64,000 nt of DNA from Anaeromyxobacter oryzisoli. GTDB taxonomy: Bacteria > Myxococcota > Myxococcia > Myxococcales > Anaeromyxobacteraceae. The stretch is from the NCBI RefSeq assembly GCF_022690765.1, contig NZ_JALCZA010000010.1:1-64000 (forward strand), written 5' to 3'. The position numbers and the translations under genes are program-made. Numbering within the stretch: position 1 is the first letter of the stretch; each line of letters begins with the position of its first letter. Positions 18,416 through 25,861 of the stretch are shown piece after piece. The notes beneath the pieces are model-generated. The model did not search any database, had not been told where the DNA came from, and saw only the letters and a program-made list of their open reading frames with translations.

Positions 18416-18510
18416 AGCTGCGACTTGGACAGAGCCGGCCGTCCGCGCGGCGGACGGGGTGACCGCGAATCTTCTCTCGGTCGCGATGTGATGAACGGAG
18501 ATGCGCGCTG

Positions 18511-18908
18511 ATGAACGCACGTGTGAAGTTGCCCGCTGTGGTGATTCTCGCTGCGGCCGTTGGCTACTGGGCCGGCCGCGGGTCGCGGACGAGCAGCGTG
18601 CTCGATTCCGCCGGCGACGGCGCGGTCATCGTCCGCTTCGGCAGTGAGGCGCTCCGCGCGAGCGAGGTCGAAGCGCGCGTGCAAGCCATGCCGGCGATGG
18701 CGCGCGCTCGGCTGACCTCGCCCGAGGCGCGGAAGCAGTTCGTCGAGGACCTGGTCCGGGAGCGGATCCTCGCGCGGCGTGCCGAGGAGAAGGGCTACCA
18801 GCGCGACCCCGAGTTCGCGCGGCGCTACGCGCAGGAGCTGGGGAGCTTCTACCTCGAGAAGGAGCTCGATGGGCCCGAGCGCCGGAAGGTGCCGGGGGAG
18901 GACGGAAA
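18511..18908 (+). pseudogene. Truncated parvulin-type peptidyl-prolyl isomerase paralogue
   Basis: The first 131 residues closely match the intact gene at 22854-23795: VGYWAGRGSR, LTSPEARKQFVEDLVRERIL and RRYAQELGSFYLEKELD are near identical. Homology stops at GEDG, where REP/RAYT unit B begins, and the frame runs out in REP sequence at 18942. The catalytic PpiC domain is lost. The N-terminal membrane anchor is kept. It shows that the parvulin gene was duplicated before the REP insertion. Confidence 0.85.
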
Positions 18909-18958
18909 CCCCCGACCGAGAGTAGTTCGTGGAAGAAGATGACTTAGCTGCACGATGA
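18909..18958 (+). repeat. REP element, unit B left end
   Basis: GTAG precedes a potential stem of TTCGTG and CACGAT around a loop of about 18-20 nt. The same arrangement occurs at 19937 and 21928. Confidence 0.7.
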
Positions 18959-19156
18959 GTGGAAGGATCGGGACTCGGGAACGAATGTGGCGAGGCGGGA
19001 GACCCCAGGCGACCCGCAATGAACGCCGCGAACAGACACGACATGACCGCGGCTGGCAACCTTGACGCGGGAGCGCCGGTGCGGTGGCGTGCGCGACCCG
19101 TCGGCGTCTCGCCTGGAGATCCGGTGGGGGCTGCTTGGTCGGACGGACCGGTGGGG

Positions 19157-19915
19157 TTATCCGTACGCCTGACAGCGCGCAGCGTGCTGGACGCGCATCA
19201 GCCACGTGCCGAGGGGGAAGATGACGTCGCGGACGCCGGCTCTCCAGGACTCGAGGGCGGCCTGGTAAGCCCGTCCGAACTCCTCGAGCCGCTGGAGCGC
19301 CTCGATCCGCTTCCACTTGGTCCTGCAGGCGACTCGTGGATTGAGCTTCCGTCTTGGCTCACTGGGGGCGGGTCGGGCGTAGGGCTTCTGGGCGAGGACG
19401 CGGGGTGCGCCGAGGAAGGAGCGCCCTTGGGCTTCGAGCTCTGTCGCGGCGTGGTCCTCGGCTTCGCGCAGCTTCTCGCTCAAGCGCTCGGCGAAGGCGG
19501 CGTCGGTCTCGAAACCGGGAGGCCTCTTGAGCTGGAGCGTCGCCGAGGCCGGCATCCGGCCGAGCTTGCGGAAGAACCCCGCCGGTCGCTCGGCGACGAT
19601 GGGCGCGCCGCCGACGAGGGACGGGGAGGACCAGAGCCCCGGCCACTGCTGGCCGCGGCGGACGAGGCCAGCGGCGACAGGGTTGGCGAGGACGTAGACC
19701 ATCTTCTCGATCACCGCCTCGGGGGTTTCGAGGCGAACGGCGCTGTAGGTGTCGCGTTCCCAGAAGCCGTCCCACCGGCCGAGGAGGCAGTTCATCGCCC
19801 TGGCGGTGAGGCCGTCGAGGTAGCGGTGGAAGTCAGGGAGCCTGGCGAGTGGGTCGGTGACGACCAGGTGGACGTGGTTCGAGAGCACGCAGAAGGCATG
19901 GACCTGGATGTCGTA
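19157..19915 (-). pseudogene. RAYT transposase lacking its N-terminus (unit B)
   Basis: The frame matches the intact RAYT from YDIQVHAFCV (equivalent of residue 48) to the C-terminus, keeping HVH of the HUH motif and the candidate catalytic Tyr in MVYVLANPVAAGLV. The first 47 residues are replaced by REP sequence translated in frame (VGGFF), so the frame remains open to 20083 but is chimaeric. Activity is unlikely, though the catalytic core is intact. Confidence 0.8.
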
Positions 19916-19922
19916 GAAGAAA

Positions 19923-20033
19923 CCCCCGACCGGAAACCCCCGACCGAGAGTAGTTCGTGGGAGAGGATGACGTAGCTGCACGATGAGTGGAAGGATCGGG
20001 ACTCGGGAACGAATGTGGTGAGGCAGGTGAGGG
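19923..20033. repeat. REP cluster and unit stub between B and C
   Basis: A partial end CCCCCGACCG (19923-19932) is followed by a full REP from 19937 with GTAG and the TTCGTG/CACGAT stem. About 50 bp of the common spacer then follow before the left end of unit C interrupts at 20034. This is the remnant of another unit into which C inserted. Confidence 0.65.
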
Positions 20034-21299
20034 CCCCGACCGAGAGTCGTTGCGCGGGAACGGGATGAGGGAACGAACGACAATGGATGAGAGCGGCCTT
20101 TCGAGGTCGAAGTGGTGAGGCGAGACTCCTCGGCAAGACGCTATGGACGGCGGCGACAGGCAAACCGGGTTGCCGAGGGTCATCCACCGTGCGCGAACGG
20201 CGGTGTGGCGGCGTGCGCGAGCCTCGGCGCCTCACTGGGAGAGCCGTTCGGTCCTGCCTTGGTTGACCGAGAGGGTGCGGCTATCCGCATGTTTCGCCGC
20301 AGAGTGCGGCGTGCTGGACGCGCATGAGCCACGTGCCGGCGGGGAAGAGAATGTCGCGCACGCCCGCCCTCCACGACTCGAGCGCCTTCCGGTAGGCCCA
20401 TCCGAACTCCTCGAGCCGCTGGAGCGCCTCGATGCGTTTCCACTTGGTTCGACACGCGACGCGAGGATTGAGCCCCCGCCGCGGCTCGCCGGGGGCGGGG
20501 CGCGCGTAGGGCTTCTGGGCGAGGACGCGGGCTGCGCCGAGGAAGGAGCGGCCTTCACCCGCGAGCTCCGCCGCGGCGCGGTCCTCGGCATCGCGGAGCG
20601 CCTTCCCGAGCCGCTCGGCGAAGGCGGCGTCCCACTCGAACCCCGGGGGCCTGTGGAGCTGGAGGCTCACCGAGGCCGGCATCCGGCCCATCTTGCGGAA
20701 GAACCCCGCGGGCTTCTTCGCGATGATCGGCTCTCCGCCGATCAGGGCGGGATCGGACCAGAGCCCCGGCCACTCCCGGCCGTGTCGGACGAGGCCGGCT
20801 GCGACGGGGTTCGCGAGGACGTAGACCATCTTCTCGATCACCGTGTCGTCGGTCTCGAGTCGGACGGCGCTGTAGGTGTCTCGCTCCCAGAAGCCGTCCC
20901 ACCGGCCGAGGGAGCAGTTCATCGCCCGAGCGACCAGGCCGTCGAGGTAGCGGTGGAACTCGGGGAGCCGGGCGTGCGGGTCGGTCACGACCAGGTGGAA
21001 GTGGGTCGAGAGCACGCAAAACGCGTGCACCTGGATCTCGTACCGGTTCGCGGCGATGGCGAGGACGTACCGGAAGATGTCGTCGGTATTCCTCGATGGC
21101 CGGAGGAAGAAGCGGCGTTCCGAGCAGCGGCGCGTCACGAGATAGGTGGTGCCCTCGAAAAGTTGCCTGGGCGCGGTCATGCCCGAGGCTCAGGGCAACT
21201 GGCGTGCCGAGGAGGAATGGGCGAAAGTACAGCGCTTGGACGGAGCCGACCGTCCGCGCGGCGGACGGGCCGTCCGCGGGAACTTCTCTCGGTCGGGGC
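20034..21299. mobile_element. Intact REP/RAYT unit C, 1266 bp
   Basis: The unit is bounded by inverted copies of the same motif: CCCCGACCGAGAGTCGTT at 20034 and AACTTCTCTCGGTCGGGG at 21281-21298. It contains a full-length RAYT gene on the reverse strand and a spacer that differs from units A, B and D but matches the fragment at 21741-21927. A 13-bp tandem duplication (GGTCGGGGCGCTT twice, 21291-21316) lies across its right end. Confidence 0.75.
20281..21180 (-). CDS. REP-associated tyrosine transposase (RAYT, IS200-like Y1 HUH)
   Basis: A 299-residue single-strand DNA transposase. The HUH motif is HFHLVV (His60, His62), preceded by YEIQVHAFCVLS. The candidate nucleophile is Tyr120 in KMVYVLANPVAAGLV, the RAYT version of the YIHxNPVRAGLV signature. 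A basic C-terminal region of about 110 residues (AQKPYARPAPGEPRRG, RVACRTKWKRIEALQRL) is longer than in most RAYTs and may bind the REP hairpins. It is the only complete copy here; three degraded relatives lie within 4 kb. It probably drove the spread of the flanking REP ends. Confidence 0.9.
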   Translation of the reverse strand: MTAPRQLFEGTTYLVTRRCSERRFFLRPSRNTDDIFRYVLAIAANRYEIQVHAFCVLSTHFHLVVTDPHARLPEFHRYLDGLVARAMNCSLGRWDGFWERDTYSAVRLETDDTVIEKMVYVLANPVAAGLVRHGREWPGLWSDPALIGGEPIIAKKPAGFFRKMGRMPASVSLQLHRPPGFEWDAAFAERLGKALRDAEDRAAAELAGEGRSFLGAARVLAQKPYARPAPGEPRRGLNPRVACRTKWKRIEALQRLEEFGWAYRKALESWRAGVRDILFPAGTWLMRVQHAALCGETCG

Positions 21300-21316
21300 G
21301 CTTGGTCGGGGCGCTT

Positions 21317-21441
21317 GCAAGGCGGAGGCAACCAAGTTGGAAGTGCGGGCGTTCGTGCTTCGACGGGAGGCAGCTAAGGCGCAAGAGCAAAAAGCGAAAA
21401 CTGGAAGCAGCGACAAATCGAAGGGGCGGACACTGCCTTGA
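21317..21441 (+). pseudogene. Short coding tail, possible remnant of a second toxin tip
   Basis: After unit C a frame reads KLEVRAFVLRREAAKAQEQK to GRTLP and stops at 21441. The stop overlaps a TTG start for a small membrane protein (TTGA), the same coupling as between the RHS toxin and its immunity gene. G+C is low. I do not recognise the sequence; the toxin-tail reading is inference from position. Confidence 0.3.
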
Positions 21442-21727
21442 AACTGTTGGCTCTCATCGCTTGTGCCGTTGCTCATGTTGTTGTTGGTGTTCTGTTCTAT
21501 TGGGCTCGTGTTCGTGGGGTAAGTTCCATCGCAAATTGGGATGTTGTCGCATTCGGGTTCCGCTTGTGGCTGCGGTGATAGCGTATTATCTAGTTCTAAA
21601 TGCTGGTGGTGGGCGATCAGGCGGGCCTCCTGATCGCACCGCAATCGTTGCGCTGCGGGCGGTCGTGCTTGGGGTGTTCGTGCAAATCGTGGCGATGACG
21701 CTAGCTGCGAACATGTATGGAACGTAA
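21438..21727 (+). pseudogene. Frameshifted small membrane protein, possible second immunity gene
   Basis: TTG at 21438 starts LKLLALIACAVAHVVVGVLF, a membrane segment, and runs 45 codons to a TGA. In another frame, PLVAAVIAYYLVLNAGG and RAVVLGVFVQIVAMTLAANM continue as two more hydrophobic segments to the stop at 21727. One frameshift would join them into a protein of about 95 residues with three membrane spans. The low G+C sets it apart from core genes. Small membrane immunity proteins are common after toxin tips, but the role here is inferred only. Confidence 0.35.
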
Positions 21728-21740
21728 ATAATCGCCAACG

Positions 21741-21927
21741 CCCCAACCGAGAGTAGTTGCGGGGGAGGGGATGCGGGATCGAACGACGACGGGCAGGAGC
21801 GGCTTTTCGAGAGCGGATTAGTGAGGCAAGAGTCCCCGGTAAGAAGCCATGGATCGCAGCGACAGGCACAGCGAGACGCCGTGGGACACCCGCCGTGCAC
21901 GAAGGCCGGTGTGGAGGCGTGCGGAAA
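21741..21927. repeat. Left-end fragment of a unit-C-type REP/RAYT element
   Basis: It starts CCCCAACCGAGAGTAGTTGC and its first 180 bp follow the spacer of unit C rather than that of A, B and D. It is cut at 21928 by the left end of unit D, so unit D inserted into an older unit of the C type. Confidence 0.65.
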
Positions 21928-22695
21928 CCCCCGACCGAGAGTAGTTCGTGGAAGAGGATGACGTAGCTGCACGATGAGTGAAAGGATCGGGACTCGGGAA
22001 CGAATGTGGCGAGGCAGGAGACCCCAGGCGACCCGCAATGAACGCCGCGAACAGGCACGACATGACCGCGGCTGGCAACCTCGACGCGGGAGCGCCGGTG
22101 CGGTGGCGTGCGCGACCCGTCGGCGTCTCGCCTGGAGATCCGGTGGGGGCTGCTTGGTCGGACGGACCGGTGGGGTTATCCGTACGCCTGACAGCGCGCA
22201 GCGTGCTGGACGCGCATCAGCCACGTGCCGAGGGGGAAGATGACGTCGCGGACGCCGGCTCTCCAGGGCTCGAGGGCGGCCTGGTAAGCCCGTCCGAACT
22301 TCTCGAGCCACTGGAGCGCCTCGATCCGCTTCCACTTGGTCCGGCACGCGACTCGAGGATTGAGCCCCCGCCGCGGCTCGCCGGGAGCGGGGCGTGCGTA
22401 GGGCTTCTGCGCGAGGACGCGAGCTGCGCCGAGGAAGGAACGGCCTTCGCGTTCGAGCTCCGCCGCGGCGCGGTCCTCTGCATCGCGGAGCGCCTTGCCG
22501 AGCCGCTGAGCGAAAGCGGCGTCCGACTCGAACCCGGGAGGCCTGTGGAGTCGGAGGCTCGCCGAGGCCGGCATCTAGCCGAGCTAGCGGAAGAACTCTG
22601 CCGGCTTCTCGGCGACGACGGGCTCTCCGCCGATCAGGCCCGTGGCGGACCAGAGCCCGGGCCACTCCCGGCCGAGCGAACGAGGCCGGCGGGGG
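21928..22695. mobile_element. REP/RAYT unit D, truncated on the right
   Basis: It begins CCCCCGACCGAGAGTAGTTC at 21928 with the GTAG-stem REP, then the A/B-type spacer, then a RAYT C-terminal fragment. Homology to the RAYT gene ends near 22693, after which the promoter region of the intact parvulin gene begins. No inverted right end is seen. Confidence 0.7.
22176..22690 (-). pseudogene. RAYT transposase remnant (unit D)
   Basis: The C-terminal 132 residues are open (PASASLRLHRPPGFESDAAF to VQHAARCQAYG). A second segment in a different frame (REWPGLWSATGLIGGEPVVA) extends the homology to about 22690. The catalytic half is absent and the junction is frameshifted. Non-functional. Confidence 0.8.
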
Positions 22696-22853
22696 ATCAG
22701 GCGGAACTGAAGGTGAATATTCCGGGCGTCGACGAACGGTGATGGTGGTACGGTGAAGGATGACGAAGGGACCGAACAGTCACGGCAGTGCGGGGGGAAG
22801 GCGGCCCGCCCGTGAGGGTGCCGTGTGAATCGGCCTGGAGGGAGACACCGCGC

Positions 22854-23795
22854 ATGAAGAAGGCGTTTCTGGCGTTGGTCATCGTGCTCGCCGCCGGAGG
22901 CGGCTACTGGGCCGGCCGCGGTAGCCGGGCGCCGAGCGTGCTCGACGGCTCGGGCGAGGGCGCGATCGTCGTCAGCTTCGGCGGGGAGGCGCTCCGCACG
23001 AGCGAGGTCGAAGCGCGCGTAAGGGCCATGCCGGAGATGGCGCGTGCCCGGCTCGCGACGCCGGAGGCGCGGAAGCGGTTCGTCGAGGACCTGGCCCGGG
23101 AGCGGATCCTCGCGCGGCGTGCCGAGGAGAAGGGGTATCAGCGCGACCCCGAGTTCGCGCGGCGTTACGCGCAGGAGCTGGGGAGCTTCTACCTCGAGAA
23201 GGAGCTCGACGAGCCGGAGCGCCGGAAGGCGCCCGAAGACGGCGAGCTCCGCAAGTACTTCGAGGAGCACCAGGCGGAGCTGTCGCGACCGGAGCGCATC
23301 CGGATCGCCCTCGTCGAGTTCAAGGTGCCGGATCCGGCGGCGCGCCAGAAGAAGCTAGCGCTCGCGCGGCAGACGCTGTCGGAGGCGCGCGCGGGGTCGA
23401 AGGACTACTACGCGTTCGGGAGGCTGGCCCGCGCGCGCTCCGAGGACGAGCGGACCCGCGCCTCGAGCGGCGAGGTGGGCTACGCGAGCCGGGAGGACCT
23501 CGAGGGCGGCTACGGTCCGGAGCTGGCGAAGGCGGCGTTCGACCTGAAGATCCCCGGCGAGCTCGGCGGGGCGGTGGTGGAGAGCGCGTCGGCGCTCTAC
23601 CTCGTGAAGCTCGTGGGCCGAGAAGCGGCGTACGAGCCGCGGTTCGAAATCGTTCGTGACGCGCTGGCGGCGCGCCTCGCAAACGAGCGCCGGGAGGCCG
23701 ACCGAAAGCGGTTCCTGGACGACCTCTGGAAGCAGGCGAACGTGAGGATCGACGAGGACCCGCTCGGCAAGCTCGAGCTCGCGTCGAAGCGGTAG
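22854..23795 (+). CDS. Membrane-anchored PpiC/parvulin-type peptidyl-prolyl isomerase
   Basis: A 313-residue protein. Residues 4-19 form a single N-terminal membrane segment (AFLALVIVLAAGGGYW) without a lipobox, so the body should sit in the periplasm anchored to the inner membrane. Residues about 35-120 are a SurA-N-like helical domain (SEVEARVRAMPEMARARLAT, RRYAQELGSFYLEKELDEPE). Residues about 140-275 are the parvulin domain, with FGRLARARSEDERTRASSGE, GGYGPELAKAAF and YLVKLVG. GGAGGGAG stands about 10 nt before the ATG. It probably folds exported proteins. A 5' copy of the same gene lies at 18511. Confidence 0.85.
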   Translation: MKKAFLALVIVLAAGGGYWAGRGSRAPSVLDGSGEGAIVVSFGGEALRTSEVEARVRAMPEMARARLATPEARKRFVEDLARERILARRAEEKGYQRDPEFARRYAQELGSFYLEKELDEPERRKAPEDGELRKYFEEHQAELSRPERIRIALVEFKVPDPAARQKKLALARQTLSEARAGSKDYYAFGRLARARSEDERTRASSGEVGYASREDLEGGYGPELAKAAFDLKIPGELGGAVVESASALYLVKLVGREAAYEPRFEIVRDALAARLANERREADRKRFLDDLWKQANVRIDEDPLGKLELASKR

Positions 23796-23847
23796 CCGTG
23801 GATCACCCTCCCGCTCGGACCTGGAGCGCCAGCTCTCATCATCGAGA

Positions 23848-25656
23848 TCACACCCTCAGCCCCACCGCGCGCATCAGCGCGAGCGCGTTCGAGTGCTGCA
23901 CGACGCCGGGGCGCAGGCGGTAGTCGAACACGATCGCGCCGTCCTTCACCTGATCCTCGAAGTGCGCGTTCGCCAGGGCGCCGCCGTTCCCGGCGATCTC
24001 GGTGAGGGCGAGGTCGTGGGTGGTGACGAGCCCGATCGCGCCGCGATCGACGAGGCCGCGCACGATGGCCTCGGCGCCGATCCGTCGGTCGTGGCTGTTG
24101 GTGCCGTGCAGGATCTCGTCGAGCAGGAACAGGAGCGGGTACGGGCCCGCGGCGAGATCCGCGAGCTCCTTGAGCCGCGTGATCTCCGCGTAGAAGCGCG
24201 ACTTCCCCGCCTGGAGCGAGTCCTGGATCCGGAGCGTCGCGCCGGGCTGGAGCGGGGTGAGCGCGAGCCGGGCGGCGTGGACCTTCGCGCCGGCGAGGGC
24301 GAGCACCACGTTGACGCCGACCGTCCGGAGGTAGGTGCTCTTCCCGGACATGTTCGAGCCGGACACGAGCAGCACGCGCGGGCCGGCGTCGCCGACGCGG
24401 ACGTCGTTCGGCACGGCGCCCCGCAGGAGCGGGTGGCGGAGCGCGTCGCCCTCGAGGACGGCCCGGCGCTCCTCGCCGAGGTCGAGGAGCTCGGGGAAGA
24501 CGGTGCCGGCCTGCTCGTAGGCGTGGCCCGCGAGCGACGAGAGCGCCTCGAGCTCCGCCACCGCGTCGAGCCAGCCGCCGACCGCGGCGCCGTTCGCGGC
24601 GCGCCAGCGCGCGACGCGCGCGGCGTGGAGCGGCGTCCACTGCAGCAGGAACGCGATGGGCGCGAAGAACTGGTTGTGCGCCCACTCGATCCGCGCGGCG
24701 ATCGCCACGAGGGCGGCGATCCGGGCCGACGCCGGGGCGGGCGCGCGGAGTCGCGCCTGGAGCGCGGCGAGCCGCGGCTCGTCGAGCGGCTCGCGCTCGA
24801 GGCGCGCGAGGAGCAGCGCCAGCACCCGCAGCTCCGCCGCGGGTCGCTCCAGCCCGCCCAGCACGCGCGCGATCGGCTCCTGGAGCGCGCGCCGGAAGCC
24901 CCACGCCAGGACGATGACGACGAGGAGCGGCAGGCCGCCACGTCCGGTGAGCCAGCTCACGGTCGCGGCGATCCCCGCCAGGGCGAGGGCGATCGCGATC
25001 GGGACCGTCGCCGTCGGGAGCGGCCGCGGGGCGGCACCCCAGGCGGCCACCGCTGCGGCGTCCACCGCGGCGCGGACGTCGGCGCCGAGCACGGCGAGGT
25101 CCTCCCGGAGGTCGAGCCGCGGCGCGAGGGCCGCGACGGCGCGCTGCCGACCGCGGACCTCGTCCGTCGGGGCGGGGGCGCGAAGCCAGGCGGCGAGCCG
25201 CTCCTCGCCCGGGCGCGTGCGCGCGGCGCAGAGCAGCTCGAAGAGCCCTCCGGCGCCGAAGAGGTCGAGATCCGCCGCGTACGGGTGGGCGGGGTCGGCG
25301 AAGCGATCGCCGGCGATGCCGCGCCCCGCGAACTGTCCGTCGATCCGGGCGAGGGCCGCCTCGTGGAAGGTCACCGCGCGGCGCGCCCGGTCCCGCTCGA
25401 GGAACACGCGATCGTGGAGGAGGGCCAGCGCGACGAAGACGACGGCGGGGACGACGAGCCACCACGCGGAGAGCGTCTCCGCGCCCCAGGAGAGGGCGGC
25501 GATCGCGAGGGCGGCGACGAAGACGACGAGCCGGCCGCGGGCGACGCGCGCGTCGGCGACGTCGAGCCGCGCCACGCGGGCGTGGCGGTCCTCCAGGCGG
25601 CGGGCGAGCTCTGCGCGGGGATCGGGGGCGGAGTGGAGCGCGGGGGTCTCGGTCAC
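23848..25656 (-). CDS. MutS-family ATPase with N-terminal membrane segments
   Basis: A 602-residue protein. Two hydrophobic segments occur near the N-terminus (VVFVAALAIAALSW and AWWLVVPAVVFVALAL), and a pair further on (IAIALALAGIAATVSWL and LPLLVVIVLAWGF). The middle resembles the MutS clamp/lever. The C-terminal ATPase domain (about 420-600) has Walker A SGSNMSGKST, the Q-loop region LRIQDSLQAGKSRFYAEI, Walker B LLFLLDEILHGTNS and the H-loop VTTHDLAL. It lacks the mismatch-binding domain I (no Phe-x-Glu), so it is not canonical MutS. Similar membrane MutS-like proteins are known but functionally undefined. It is convergent with the parvulin gene. Confidence 0.82.
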   Translation of the reverse strand: MTETPALHSAPDPRAELARRLEDRHARVARLDVADARVARGRLVVFVAALAIAALSWGAETLSAWWLVVPAVVFVALALLHDRVFLERDRARRAVTFHEAALARIDGQFAGRGIAGDRFADPAHPYAADLDLFGAGGLFELLCAARTRPGEERLAAWLRAPAPTDEVRGRQRAVAALAPRLDLREDLAVLGADVRAAVDAAAVAAWGAAPRPLPTATVPIAIALALAGIAATVSWLTGRGGLPLLVVIVLAWGFRRALQEPIARVLGGLERPAAELRVLALLLARLEREPLDEPRLAALQARLRAPAPASARIAALVAIAARIEWAHNQFFAPIAFLLQWTPLHAARVARWRAANGAAVGGWLDAVAELEALSSLAGHAYEQAGTVFPELLDLGEERRAVLEGDALRHPLLRGAVPNDVRVGDAGPRVLLVSGSNMSGKSTYLRTVGVNVVLALAGAKVHAARLALTPLQPGATLRIQDSLQAGKSRFYAEITRLKELADLAAGPYPLLFLLDEILHGTNSHDRRIGAEAIVRGLVDRGAIGLVTTHDLALTEIAGNGGALANAHFEDQVKDGAIVFDYRLRPGVVQHSNALALMRAVGLRV

Positions 25657-25861
25657 GGCGAGAGGCTAGCGCACGACCGGCCGGCGCGGCGGAAAACCCG
25701 GCACGGTCGCGGGAACCCGCGCGGACGCGAGCGGCCGGGCGGCACGGCGTAAAGCGAGCGCGGTCCGCTCTCGGCGCGTGCCGCCGGGGTCCCCGGAAGG
25801 TCGCGATCGGCCCGCACGGGCGCGTCACGAGGAGGCATTCGCGTTGCGGCGCCGGGGGCGC

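Larger units (their letters stand above)
17788..18485. mobile_element. REP/RAYT unit A, internally deleted
   Basis: The left end begins CCCCCGACCGAGAGAGTTCG at 17788 and the right end is the inverted CTTCTCTCGGTCGCG at 18471-18485. Inside are a spacer of about 245 bp shared with units B and D and the C-terminal part of a RAYT transposase gene on the reverse strand. Compared with intact unit C (1.27 kb), roughly 600 bp including the catalytic region are missing. It lies 18 bp after the immunity gene. Confidence 0.75.
18909..19922. mobile_element. REP/RAYT unit B, inserted in the parvulin paralogue and truncated on the right
   Basis: It begins CCCCCGACCGAGAGTAGTTC at 18909, immediately after the parvulin homology ends. 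The spacer sequence is almost identical to units A and D, and the RAYT gene runs on the reverse strand to 19915, where another REP copy cuts it. The expected inverted right end is missing. Confidence 0.75.

Noticed and set aside
17788-22000. CRISPR-like repeat array
   Set aside because: The repeats are irregularly spaced, occur in both orientations and are attached to RAYT genes; there are no cas genes.
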